Source: DASXTC01 sp036505635
GTDB taxonomy: Bacteria; Acidobacteriota; Polarisedimenticolia; JACPZX01; DASXTC01
Length of the DNA stretch: 64,000 nt
Direction of reading: 5' to 3'
Assembly (NCBI GenBank): GCA_036505635.1
Contig: DASXTC010000053.1
Location: forward strand, 62,001-126,000
Shown here: positions 41,788 through 50,418 of the stretch, piece after piece
Layout of the letters: each line of letters begins with the position of its first letter
Position numbering within the stretch: position 1 is the stretch's first letter
Translations under genes and position numbers: made by a program
Notes under the pieces: generated by a model
The model's database searches: none
What the model was told of the DNA's origin: nothing
The model's input: the letters and a program-made list of their open reading frames with translations, nothing else

Positions 41788-42456
41788 TCAAGCGGGCGTT
41801 ACGAGGAGGCCGTCCTTCAGATGGAGGCACCGGTCGGCCCGGCTCGCGAGATCCTCATCGTGGGTGGTCAATAGGATAGCCAGGGATGTGGAGGCCGCCA
41901 GCGACTGGAACAGATCCAGGATACGCGCGGCCTGCACCGAGTCGAGGTTTCCGGTCGGCTCGTCGGCCAGCAGGAGGGAGGGCCCGTGGATCAGGGCCCG
42001 CGCGATCGCCACGCGCTGCTGCTCCCCCCCGGAGAGCTGGTGGGGATGGAAGTCGCGGCGCGCTCCGATGCCGGCGCTCTCCATCACTTCGTGCGCGCGG
42101 TCGGGGCCCCGGTCGCGTGAGAAGACCAGGGGGAGCCGCACGTTCTGGATGGCGCTGAGCCCGGGGACCAGGTGGAACTCCTGGAAGATCATGCCCACGT
42201 GGCGGCGTCTGAGGTCCGTCAGCTCGCGTTCGGCCAGGTTCTCGATGGGCCTCCCCTGGAACAGGACGCTTCCCGAGGTGGGCCGGTCGATGCCGGCCGC
42301 GATGTTGAGCAGCGTCGTCTTGCCGCTCCCCGAGGCGCCGGCGATGGCGACGATGGTGCCCGGCTCGACCGCGAGGTCGACCCCCCTGAGCGCCTCCACG
42401 ACCTCGGGGCCACGCGTGTAGGTTCGATGGACCCCGCGCATCGCAAGGACCGTCAT
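41788..42456 (-). CDS. ABC transporter ATPase, LolD/MacB type
   Basis: This 222-residue ATP-binding subunit has Walker A AGASGSGKTTLLN, Q-loop IFQEFHLVPGLSA, signature HQLSGGEQQRVAIARAL, Walker B LLLADEPTGNLD and switch His in LLTTHDED. The NLDS after Walker B and its small size place it with LolD/MacB/FtsE-like mechanotransmission ATPases. Its start overlaps the stop of the TPR/FG-GAP lipoprotein gene by 4 nt, and the FtsX-like permease lies one gene further upstream. The three genes are probably one operon moving or releasing an envelope substrate. Confidence 0.94.
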   Translation of the reverse strand: MTVLAMRGVHRTYTRGPEVVEALRGVDLAVEPGTIVAIAGASGSGKTTLLNIAAGIDRPTSGSVLFQGRPIENLAERELTDLRRRHVGMIFQEFHLVPGLSAIQNVRLPLVFSRDRGPDRAHEVMESAGIGARRDFHPHQLSGGEQQRVAIARALIHGPSLLLADEPTGNLDSVQAARILDLFQSLAASTSLAILLTTHDEDLASRADRCLHLKDGLLVTPA

Positions 42457-44906
42457 CGTTTCGCAGGGGAAAGAGGCGGGACCGGCGCCGGCGGTCCGGG
42501 GCGCGATATCGTCATCCTGCGATCCGCCTTCTGATTCTCCAGGACCTGCCGCATCCCGTCGGGCCAGCGTATCTCCAGACGATCCACCTTCGTCGCGCGC
42601 CCCAGCCCGAAGTGGAGCACCGGCGGATCGGTCGAGCCGAAACCGCGGCCCGCCGTGACCTCCTGCGCCTGCCTCATGCCCGGGGCGATCAGCGTCACGC
42701 GCGCGCCGATCGCGTCGCGGTTTCGCTCGGGCTGCGAGAGCTTCACCTCCAGCCAGTGGTTCTTGTTTCCAAGCTCATTGAGGAACAGGGCGCTGTGCCA
42801 CCAGTCGCCGTGATAGAACCCTCCCAGGGACTTGTAGATGTCGAGGTCGCCGTCGCCGTCCCAGTCGATGTAGGTGATGCCGTGCCCTTTGCCCTGCACG
42901 CCGAGCCCCGAGAAACGCGACATGTCCTCGAAGGTTTTTCCGCCACGGTTGTGGTAGAAGATGTTGGGCTCGAGGCGGCGCAGCTCGGGATTGCCGGTCC
43001 CCAGATCGATGTCCTGGTATCCGTCGTTGTCCACGTCCCCCACCCCCGCCGCCATGATCCCCAGCGGGTACCGGAAGCCCACCGCGAGCGACTCGTCGGC
43101 GAAGGTCCCGTTTCCGCGGTTGCGGTAGAACCTCGGGATGTCGTCGAGAGGGCCCATCCGGTAGTCGGCGCGGTACCCCGCCACCACCTGATCCCACGCC
43201 GCCAGGCTTCCCGTCCAGATGTCGAGGTCGCCGTCGTCGTCGAAATCGACGAGGAAAGCGATGTAGCCATTCTCGTTTCCGGCCCCCGCCACGCCCGCGA
43301 CGAGCGCGACGTCCGTGAAGGTCCCATCGCCGTTGTTGTGATACAGACGGTTCTGGGTGAAGCGTCCGTGATAGAAGATGTCGGGCCAGCCGTCGTCGTC
43401 GTAGTCGCCCAGCCCGACGCCGATGGTGCCCCAACCCGGCTTCTCGCCGACACCCGCCGCCACGGTCGCGTTGGTGAAGGTGCCGTCGCGGTCGTTGTGG
43501 TAGAGCTGGTTGGTGGAACCGTCCGCGTAGACGCCGTTGCTGACGACCAGGTCGAGCCACCCGTCGCGATCGTAGTCGAACCAGGCGCAGTGAAACGAGG
43601 ACCCGGGGTCGGCCACTCCGGCCGCCGCGGCCACGTCGGTGAAGGTCCCGTCGCCGTTGTTCCGGAGCAGGCCGTTGGCCGCCGGACCGTTCCAGCCATT
43701 GCGCGCGATGTAGAGATCCGGGTCGCCGTCGTTGTCGTAGTCGCCCCAGGCGGACCCGAACCCGGGCTCCAGCCGGCCGAGGTTCGCCTCCAGCGTGGCG
43801 TCCACGAACCCGCCCGCCTCCGCGCGGTAGAGGGTGCAGAAGTTGTCGCAGCCGCACACCACCAGGTCGTAGCGGCCGTCCCCGTTGTAGTCGGCCCAGC
43901 CGTTGGGTCCCGCCCCGGCGTATTTGTCGACGTGCAGGCGCGGCGCGATGTCGGTGAACTTGAGGTAGGGGGGCGCCGCCCGATCGTATTTCTCCTCGCG
44001 CAGAGGGAAGCGGTAGCGCGCCGGCAGATCCTTGGTGTAGCCGCCCAGACCATCGTAGGCCAGCATCAGATCATATTGATAGACGATGCCGGGCTTGAGG
44101 TCGTACGCCTTGCGGAAGGCGTCGACCGCGGCCTTGTAGTCCCCCTTGCGCCACATGGCGTGGCCGATCGTGTTCCACGCGGGGGCCAGGTCGAGCTTCC
44201 GGTCCGTGTATCCCGTGATCAGGTACTCGAAGGTCGCGCGCGCCGCGTCCCATTCCCCCATCCGGTACTGGATCTCGCCCAGCAGCGTGCGGGTTTCGAT
44301 GGCCGTATCCGAGTCGCGCGGCGCCATGTCGAGGACCTTGTCGAAGTGGAATCGCGCCAGATCCATCGCCCATGCCGAGTCCTGGTACACGCGGCTCGGG
44401 TCGCCGGCGCGCATCAGCCTCATCTCCGAGTCGATGATCATCCGGGCGAAGCGGAACCTGACGTCGTACCGGTCCGGGTGCTTCTTGAGGAAGTCCTCGA
44501 ACAGCTTGACCGCCCTCATGGGATCGAAGGTCCCCACGTACCTCCTGCCGTACACCTCCGCGAGCTGGATCCTGACGTAGTCGAGCGAGGAGTCGAGACG
44601 CAGGGCCTCCTCGAGCTCCTGTACGACCTCGGTCAGAGGGAGCCTCCGGCGCAGCGCGATGTCGAGCAGCGACCGCGCGAGCTGGAAGTGGGCGTCGGGG
44701 TCCTTCGGCACCTCGGCGAGGTACCCGCGAAACTCCGCTGCGGCCCCCTCGTGCAGCCCCTGGCGCGCCAGCTCGAGCCCGCGGCGGAAGTGCTCGCGCG
44801 CCTCCAGGCCTCCCGGCGGGGACTGCGCCTGCGGCGGCGCGGAGCAGGCGGGCGCCATCAGAAGCGCCGCCATCCCGAGCGCGGCCGCGGCTCCCGCGAG
44901 TCGCAT
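42453..44906 (-). CDS. Lipoprotein with TPR repeats and FG-GAP/VCBS propeller plus ASPIC/UnbV end
   Basis: The 817-residue protein begins with a lipoprotein signal (MRLAGAAAALGMAALLMAPA before Cys21). Residues 35-290 are TPR-like (HFRRGLELARQGLHEGAAAE, PDAHFQLARSLLDIALRRRL, AFRKAYDLKPGIVYQYDLML). Residues 300-700 hold repeated FG-GAP units with DxDxDG calcium loops (DYDNDGDPDLYIARNG, DYDRDGWLDLVVSNG, DFDDDGDLDIWTGS). The C-terminus is the ASPIC/UnbV domain (RDAIGARVTLIAPGMRQ, RLEIRWPDGMRQVLENQ). ATG 44906 overlaps the permease stop as TGATG and puts the signal peptide at the front. It sits between the permease and ATPase genes of one ABC system. Confidence 0.9.
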   Translation of the reverse strand: MRLAGAAAALGMAALLMAPACSAPPQAQSPPGGLEAREHFRRGLELARQGLHEGAAAEFRGYLAEVPKDPDAHFQLARSLLDIALRRRLPLTEVVQELEEALRLDSSLDYVRIQLAEVYGRRYVGTFDPMRAVKLFEDFLKKHPDRYDVRFRFARMIIDSEMRLMRAGDPSRVYQDSAWAMDLARFHFDKVLDMAPRDSDTAIETRTLLGEIQYRMGEWDAARATFEYLITGYTDRKLDLAPAWNTIGHAMWRKGDYKAAVDAFRKAYDLKPGIVYQYDLMLAYDGLGGYTKDLPARYRFPLREEKYDRAAPPYLKFTDIAPRLHVDKYAGAGPNGWADYNGDGRYDLVVCGCDNFCTLYRAEAGGFVDATLEANLGRLEPGFGSAWGDYDNDGDPDLYIARNGWNGPAANGLLRNNGDGTFTDVAAAAGVADPGSSFHCAWFDYDRDGWLDLVVSNGVYADGSTNQLYHNDRDGTFTNATVAAGVGEKPGWGTIGVGLGDYDDDGWPDIFYHGRFTQNRLYHNNGDGTFTDVALVAGVAGAGNENGYIAFLVDFDDDGDLDIWTGSLAAWDQVVAGYRADYRMGPLDDIPRFYRNRGNGTFADESLAVGFRYPLGIMAAGVGDVDNDGYQDIDLGTGNPELRRLEPNIFYHNRGGKTFEDMSRFSGLGVQGKGHGITYIDWDGDGDLDIYKSLGGFYHGDWWHSALFLNELGNKNHWLEVKLSQPERNRDAIGARVTLIAPGMRQAQEVTAGRGFGSTDPPVLHFGLGRATKVDRLEIRWPDGMRQVLENQKADRRMTISRPGPPAPVPPLSPAKR

Positions 44907-46111
44907 CAGGCGCGCCCGCCTCGCAGCGAACGCACCGCGGGCCGCGTGGAGGCCCGCCACGCGGGGATCAGGCCGGCCAGGAGCGACACTACCAGGGCCC
45001 CGGCCACTCCCACCGCCGCGTGGTCGGCCCCGATCGAGATGAGGTGGCCCGAGGCGGGCGTGGGGGCGAAGGGGAGGAGCCGCGTGACGAAGTCGTCCGA
45101 GAGCGCGCCCGCGATCGATGCCAGCGCCGCGCCGGCGAGGCCACCGATCAGCCCGATGAGGGCCGTCTCGGCCGACACGACGGCGAAGACCTGGGAGGGA
45201 GAGGCCCCCAGCACCTTGTAGATCCCCAGCTCCTGGCGCCGCTCGGCCACCGAGACGAGCACCGCGTTGAAGACCCCCAGCCCGGCGATGATGACCGCCA
45301 CGCCGGTGCCCAGCAGCATCAGCGCGCGCGCCGTGCCCAGCAGATCGAGGATGGTGCCGCGGAACTGGGAGACCGTGATCGCCTGCATCGACGGGATCTC
45401 GAAGGCCCGGTCCAGGAAGGGCCCCATCTTCGTCACGTCCCTGAGCTTCACGCCGACACCCGTGAGCTTGCCCTTCCTCTCGAACATCTTCTGCGCGTAG
45501 GTCAGCGGCAGATAGATCATCCCGTCATCCTGGCTGCCCGACCTGTCGAAGACGCCGCGCACCGAGAGGGTCCTGCCGAAGCGCGTCACCACGAGCGTGT
45601 CGCCGGCGTTCTTGCGCAGGTTCTCGGCCACGTTGTAGCCGAGGATCGCCTCGGCCGCCTCGGGACCCGAGAACCAGGTCCCCTGCTGCAGCTTCATCCA
45701 GGGCTTGAGAACGAGGAACTGGTCGTCGATCCCCATGAAGACGGTGAAGACGTTGTGCTCGCCGTTTTCGATCCCCTGCATCAGGAAACGCGTTCCGTTC
45801 TCCCACGCCGGGTCCGCACGCAGGGTCTCCACCAGCGACTCGTCCACGTACATCGGGATGTTGCCGCCGCGCAGCACGAGCGTCGCGGTCTCGTAGGGGC
45901 ATCCCTTCGCCGTCACCAGCACGTGGTACCCCATCCTCTCAACGCTGGTCGACAGCGCCGCGGCGTAGCCGTCGTGAAGGCCGAACGCGCCAAGAAAGAG
46001 AGCCACCGCTAGCGCGACGGCGAGCGCCGTCAGGGCCGCGCGCAAAGGGTTGCGACGCAGGCCGGCCACCGCCAGCCTCGCATACTGCTGCAAGGAAAAG
46101 AGTAACGACAT
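44906..46111 (-). CDS. FtsX/MacB-type ABC transporter permease
   Basis: The 401-residue permease has the four-TM MacB/FtsX layout. One TM near the N-terminus (ALTALAVALAVALFLGAFGL) is followed by a periplasmic domain of about 220 residues (MGYHVLVTAKGCPYETATLV onward). Three C-terminal TMs (LMLLGTGVAVIIAGLGVFNA, ETALIGLIGGLAGAALASIA and GVAGALVVSLLAGLIPAW) enclose the conserved VAERRQELGIYKVLGASPSQ loop. It should pair with the ATPase at 41788-42456. The lipoprotein gene between them starts inside its stop codon. A good promoter lies 17 nt upstream of ATG 46111. Confidence 0.94.
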   Translation of the reverse strand: MSLLFSLQQYARLAVAGLRRNPLRAALTALAVALAVALFLGAFGLHDGYAAALSTSVERMGYHVLVTAKGCPYETATLVLRGGNIPMYVDESLVETLRADPAWENGTRFLMQGIENGEHNVFTVFMGIDDQFLVLKPWMKLQQGTWFSGPEAAEAILGYNVAENLRKNAGDTLVVTRFGRTLSVRGVFDRSGSQDDGMIYLPLTYAQKMFERKGKLTGVGVKLRDVTKMGPFLDRAFEIPSMQAITVSQFRGTILDLLGTARALMLLGTGVAVIIAGLGVFNAVLVSVAERRQELGIYKVLGASPSQVFAVVSAETALIGLIGGLAGAALASIAGALSDDFVTRLLPFAPTPASGHLISIGADHAAVGVAGALVVSLLAGLIPAWRASTRPAVRSLRGGRA

Positions 46112-46128
46112 GACGCGCCCCGGCGGAA

Positions 46129-46157
46129 GTTATACAGCCTGCCCGCACGGGGGTCAA
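46129..46157 (-). promoter_or_regulatory. Promoter of the ABC/FG-GAP operon
   Basis: Minus strand TTGACC (46152-46157), a 17 nt spacer and TATAAC (46129-46134), 17 nt before ATG 46111. Confidence 0.7.
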
Positions 46158-46177
46158 GGCGTAGTGGTCCGCGGCGC

Positions 46178-48853
46178 CTACCTCTTCAGGAGCGCGGGCC
46201 AGTTGAGAATGACCCGGATGTCGGCGTGGAGCTGATCGTCGGGGAGGCGCTTGATCAGGAACCCCCGGCCGTCGGGAGCGATATCGTAGTAATCCCGCGT
46301 GAAGGGTTGCTCGGGAAGCAGGATCCGGAAGAGCGGTGCCGGCACTCCGGGCGAGAGCCCGGCGCTGCCCTGGACGATCGGCACCCTCATCATCTGGCTC
46401 TCCTTCGAGAGGTAGAAGAGCTCCTTGCCGTCGCGGCTCCACCGCGGATAGCCGCCCCCGCCCGTCGAGATCTGCCATCGGCCCCCACCCTCGGGAAACG
46501 AGCCCACGTAGATCTCCCGCCTGCCCGACTCGTCGGACCCGTAGGCGATCCAGCGGCCGTCGGGGGAGATCTGCGCCATCTCCTCGGTGAACTCCGTCTG
46601 GCGGTATGGGAACGGCTTTCTGGCTCCGAACATCGGCAGGACCCAGAGATCCCACCCCGTCCGGGCGAATAGCGCGTCATAGACAATGTACCTGCCGTCG
46701 GCCGACCAGTCGTGCATGACGAGGTTGTCGGAGTTGGGATCGATCAGGAGCTTCTCCTGGCCCGAGCCGTCGGTGGGCTTCTCGAAGATCTGCCACCGGC
46801 CGCCGCGGGTCGAGTCAAAGACGATCGTCCTTCCGTCCGGCGACCAGACCGGACTGTCCTCCGAGAAATCCCCGAAGGTGAGCCGGTCGTTCGTGCCGCG
46901 CGCCAGATCGAGGATCCAGATGTTGCGGGCGTCTCCCACGCTCCGCTCGCAGGCGATCCTGCCACCGTCGGGCGACAGTTCGATGGAGTTTGGGGCGATG
47001 TCGCCGGCCGCATCCACCCTGCCGATCTCGATGCCCGTCCGATCGGTCCAGACCAGCTGCGTCTCGGCCCCCCCACCCCGGTTGTACAGGAGCGTCCCTT
47101 CGCCCGAGACGGAGAAGGAGGCGTGGCCGGAGGCGGACAGGTGAGCCACCTCGCTGGCGATGACGGTCGGCTCGCCGGTGAAGCTCAACGACTTCTCATC
47201 GAACGGATGGGACATGAGGAGATCCTCACGCCGGTAGAGAAGGTAGCCGGGCGCCACGTACCGGACCATCCCCGCGATGGGCAGGAGCAGCTTGTGGTCG
47301 GGCGAGCCGAGCGTGCCGGTGTAGATGCCTCGCTGCGCCTTCTCGGTGTCGCTCCAGCTCATGTAGAGGTAGCGCCGCCCGTCGGGCAGGAACTCCGGCC
47401 AGCGATCGGTGTAGCTGCCCACCTTGGGATCGGGCGCCGTCTCTTGTTTCGACGGTCCACCCGAGGAAGAGACCGAATAGAGACCACCGTTGGCGGTCGG
47501 CGCGAAGAGGATGGTGCCGTCCCGGCTCCACGTCCCGCCCCTGCCTTGCAAGGCCTCGCACAGGGAGACCACGGGCGCGCCCGAGACCGGCACCTTCTTG
47601 AGCTTGCCGCCGGCGAAAAACCCGATCATCGCGCTGTCGGGCGACCAGAATGGGTACGTGGCCCCCTCGGTCCCCTGTATGCGGCGGGGCGCAAGCTCAT
47701 CGAAGGTGCGCAGCCACAGCGACGAGTCGCCGTAGGGATCTTTGGCGATCATGAGGATGACACGGCCGTCGGGAGAGATGCTGGGAAGAGGGAGGATCGT
47801 ATTGTCGGGAGGCTCCACGGAAAGGTGGACGACGCGCCCCGCGCCCATCGGAGCCTCCCTCAGGTGGGTGATGGTAGAGGGGAGCATGGCGACCAGGCCG
47901 GCAAGCGACAGCAGGGGGACGGCCCATGCGAGGCGGGCGCGGGTCCGGCCGCGGGCGGAGACGGGAGCCGGCAGGCCGGCCTGCGATCCTCCCTCCGCGA
48001 TCCACCGCAGCTCGGCGGCCACGTCGTGGGCGCTCTGCCACCTCTCGTCGGGGTCCTTCGCAAGGCACCTGCGCACCACGCGCTCGAAGGCCGGAGGCGT
48101 CAGGGGCTGGGAGGCCGAGATGGGGGGCGGCTCCGCGCCCAGGATCGCCGCGATGAGGCTGGCCTGGCTCTTCCCCTCGAATGCCTTTCGGCCGGTGGCC
48201 ATCTCGTAGAGGACGGAGCCCAAAGCGAAGATATCGCTCCGGGGATCGGCCTCCTTTCCCTCGAATTGCTCCGGAGCCATGTACTGGAAGGTCCCCACGA
48301 CCATCCCCTTGCCGGTGAGGGGTCCCTCCACGGTGCACAGCGTCGAGTCACTCTGGATCGCCGGAGCCATCTCCCCGGCCGGCAGCTTCACCAGACCGAA
48401 ATCAAGCAGCTTGGCGCCGGCCTTGGTGAGCATGATGTTGCCCGGCTTCAGATCCCTGTGCACCAGGCCCTGACGGTGCGCCTTCGCCAGCGCGTCGGCG
48501 ATCTCGACGCCGCATCGCAGGACCTGGTCGAGCGGGAGCGGTCCCCTCGAGAGCCGCTGGGCGACCGTCTCCCCCTCGATGTACTCCATCACGAGGTAGT
48601 CGGTGCCCTCCTGGTGGCCGATGTCGTAGAGCGTGCAGATGTGGGGGTGCGAGAGGCTCGAGACGGCGCGGGCCTCCCGCTCGAAGCGCTGCCTCAGCTC
48701 GGCGCTACCGGACAGGTGGGAGGAGAGGACCTTGATCGCGACGGTCCGATCCAGGCGCGTGTCCTGCGCGCGGTAGACCTCCCCCATGCCCCCCGCGCCC
48801 AGCGGCGCGAGGATCTCGTAGGGACCGAGGCGGGTTCCTGAAGTCAGCGGCAT
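46178..48853 (-). CDS. Ser/Thr protein kinase with TM segment and TolB-like beta-propeller
   Basis: This 891-residue protein starts MPLTSGTRLGPYEILAPLGA. The kinase domain has GAGGMGEVYRA, Lys in TVAIKVLSS, HRDLKPGNIML, LLDFGLVKL and YMAPEQFEG. One TM follows at about 330 (LAWAVPLLSLAGLVAMLPST). The extracytoplasmic part (about 360-890) is a TolB/WD40-like six-bladed propeller with repeated SPDGR-type motifs (PSISPDGRVILMIAKD, FWSPDSAMIGFFAGG, WSPDGRTIVFDSTRGG, ISPDGRWIAYGSDESG). Such kinases are abundant in Acidobacteriota. The propeller probably senses an external ligand. ATG 48853 has GAAGGA upstream; longer starts lack domain support. Confidence 0.94.
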   Translation of the reverse strand: MPLTSGTRLGPYEILAPLGAGGMGEVYRAQDTRLDRTVAIKVLSSHLSGSAELRQRFEREARAVSSLSHPHICTLYDIGHQEGTDYLVMEYIEGETVAQRLSRGPLPLDQVLRCGVEIADALAKAHRQGLVHRDLKPGNIMLTKAGAKLLDFGLVKLPAGEMAPAIQSDSTLCTVEGPLTGKGMVVGTFQYMAPEQFEGKEADPRSDIFALGSVLYEMATGRKAFEGKSQASLIAAILGAEPPPISASQPLTPPAFERVVRRCLAKDPDERWQSAHDVAAELRWIAEGGSQAGLPAPVSARGRTRARLAWAVPLLSLAGLVAMLPSTITHLREAPMGAGRVVHLSVEPPDNTILPLPSISPDGRVILMIAKDPYGDSSLWLRTFDELAPRRIQGTEGATYPFWSPDSAMIGFFAGGKLKKVPVSGAPVVSLCEALQGRGGTWSRDGTILFAPTANGGLYSVSSSGGPSKQETAPDPKVGSYTDRWPEFLPDGRRYLYMSWSDTEKAQRGIYTGTLGSPDHKLLLPIAGMVRYVAPGYLLYRREDLLMSHPFDEKSLSFTGEPTVIASEVAHLSASGHASFSVSGEGTLLYNRGGGAETQLVWTDRTGIEIGRVDAAGDIAPNSIELSPDGGRIACERSVGDARNIWILDLARGTNDRLTFGDFSEDSPVWSPDGRTIVFDSTRGGRWQIFEKPTDGSGQEKLLIDPNSDNLVMHDWSADGRYIVYDALFARTGWDLWVLPMFGARKPFPYRQTEFTEEMAQISPDGRWIAYGSDESGRREIYVGSFPEGGGRWQISTGGGGYPRWSRDGKELFYLSKESQMMRVPIVQGSAGLSPGVPAPLFRILLPEQPFTRDYYDIAPDGRGFLIKRLPDDQLHADIRVILNWPALLKR

Positions 48854-48887
48854 CGATGTGGTCCTTCTCTTAGTGAGCCGGCGCGCC

Positions 48888-48917
48888 AGACTACGCCCGT
48901 GCAAGCGCCCCGGTCAA
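48888..48917 (-). promoter_or_regulatory. Promoter of the propeller-kinase gene
   Basis: Minus strand TTGACC (48912-48917), an 18 nt spacer and TAGTCT (48888-48893), 34 nt before ATG 48853. Confidence 0.5.
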
Positions 48918-48950
48918 GGCCGCCGCCGCCCGCAGGGCGAACCGATCGAC

Positions 48951-48956
48951 TATGAT
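48951..48956 (+). promoter_or_regulatory. -10 box placing the TPR gene start at ATG 48964
   Basis: TATGAT lies 7 nt before ATG 48964. The -35 region is poor. If used, the transcript would begin at or next to this ATG and exclude the earlier ATG at 48952. Confidence 0.45.
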
Positions 48957-48963
48957 CCGGCGC

Positions 48964-50418
48964 ATGCTGCGCCCTTTCATCATGGCCACGGCTCTGACCG
49001 GGCTCATCGCGTCGCAGGCGCCGGCCCCGGCTCCCGCCTCGTACGACCAGACGGTGCGGCGGGCCGGCGAGGCCCTCTCGCGCGGCGACCCGGTCTCGGC
49101 GCTCGCGCTGCTGGACCAGGCCCTCAGGCTCAACCCCGAGGGGCCTGACGGCTTCGTGCTCCTGGGACGGATCTACCGCAAGCTGGGCAGGCAGGCCGAG
49201 GCGGCCGCGGCGCTCAAACGCGCGGCGGCGCTGCTGGGGGAGTCCACCCCGGCGGGCCAGGATGCCCTGTGCGAGATGGCGGCCGCGCTGGCCAGCCAGG
49301 AGCGCAACGTCGAGGCCATCGAGGCGCTCAGGAAGGTTCTGGCCGCCGCCCCCAGGCGAATCGGGGTTCATCACGATATCGGCGAGATCGAGCTGGCGCT
49401 GGGCCGGCTCGAGTCGGCGGCCTCGGAGTTCCGCGAGGAGATAGCGCTGCACGAGGGGCGCCCCTCCGACCCCGCGCTCGTGTCGGCGCGAGAGATGCTG
49501 GGGATAGCGGCCTACAGGATGGGAGACGACGAGACCGCCCTGGCATCGCTCCTGCCCGGGCCCGGCACGGTCGAGGGGCGCTTTCACCTTGGGCTGACGC
49601 TGGCGCGGCAGGGCAGGGACGAGGAGGCCGCGGCCGCGCTGCGGGACGTGCTCAGGAGGGAGCCGGACCACCGAGGCGCGCTTCAGAGCCTCGCGCGCGT
49701 GGCCGGGATGCTCGGCCTGAAGGAGGAGCGCAGCGCAGCGCTTCAGAGGTTCCAGGCGCTCTACCTCAAACAGGAGGAGGGCAACGCGCTTCGTATCAGC
49801 GTGCGAGACCTGCGGGCGCGGGCCGAGGCCCTCAGGGCCGCGGGGGACACCGCGGAGGCCGTCGACGCCCTCGAGGAAGCCACGCGTCTGTCGCCCGACG
49901 ACATCGACCTGCTCATGGACCTGGGCCGGCTGCGTCAGCTCGCCGGAGATCGGGCGCGCGCCGAGGATGCCTTCCGGGCCGTGCTGCGGCGCGATCCCCT
50001 GCGGGCGGACGCGCAGTTCCGTCTGGCGCGTATCCTGACCGACAAGGGGGATCTTGCCGGGGCGACCGCCGCCTTCGAGGAGGCGGCCCGGATCGAGCCA
50101 ATGGCGACCGCGTATCACGTCGCCCTGGCGCAGCTCTACCTCAGGATGGCCCGGACCGACGACGGCGTGCGCGAGCTGAGGCTCGCCCGCCGGATCAACC
50201 CTGACGATCCGGAGAGCTACTTCAACCTCGGGGTGGGGCTGGCGCAGGCCGGAGCGCTGGCCGACGCGGCATCCGAGCTGGAGGAGGCCGTGCGGCGCGG
50301 CTACCGCGATCCCCTGGTGCACCAGATGCTGGCGCAGGTCTACCGCAGGCTGGGAGACCTCGAACGCAGCGAGAAGGAGAGGCTCATCTACGAGGGGCTG
50401 GCGGGAGTCAGGCCTTGA
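48964..50418 (+). CDS. Exported TPR-repeat protein
   Basis: This 484-residue protein has a signal peptide (MLRPFIMATALTGLIASQAPA) and then about twelve tetratricopeptide units to the end, for example ALALLDQALRLNPEGPDGFV, LLGRIYRKLGRQAEAAAALK, AFRAVLRRDPLRADAQFRLA and YFNLGVGLAQAGALADAASE. TPR arrays bind partner proteins or peptides. ATG 48964 was preferred to 48952 because of the -10 box just upstream. The next gene, an FG-GAP/UnbV protein, starts at TTG inside its stop codon, so the two are translated together and probably interact. The same two domain types are fused in the single protein at 42453-44906. Confidence 0.87.
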   Translation: MLRPFIMATALTGLIASQAPAPAPASYDQTVRRAGEALSRGDPVSALALLDQALRLNPEGPDGFVLLGRIYRKLGRQAEAAAALKRAAALLGESTPAGQDALCEMAAALASQERNVEAIEALRKVLAAAPRRIGVHHDIGEIELALGRLESAASEFREEIALHEGRPSDPALVSAREMLGIAAYRMGDDETALASLLPGPGTVEGRFHLGLTLARQGRDEEAAAALRDVLRREPDHRGALQSLARVAGMLGLKEERSAALQRFQALYLKQEEGNALRISVRDLRARAEALRAAGDTAEAVDALEEATRLSPDDIDLLMDLGRLRQLAGDRARAEDAFRAVLRRDPLRADAQFRLARILTDKGDLAGATAAFEEAARIEPMATAYHVALAQLYLRMARTDDGVRELRLARRINPDDPESYFNLGVGLAQAGALADAASELEEAVRRGYRDPLVHQMLAQVYRRLGDLERSEKERLIYEGLAGVRP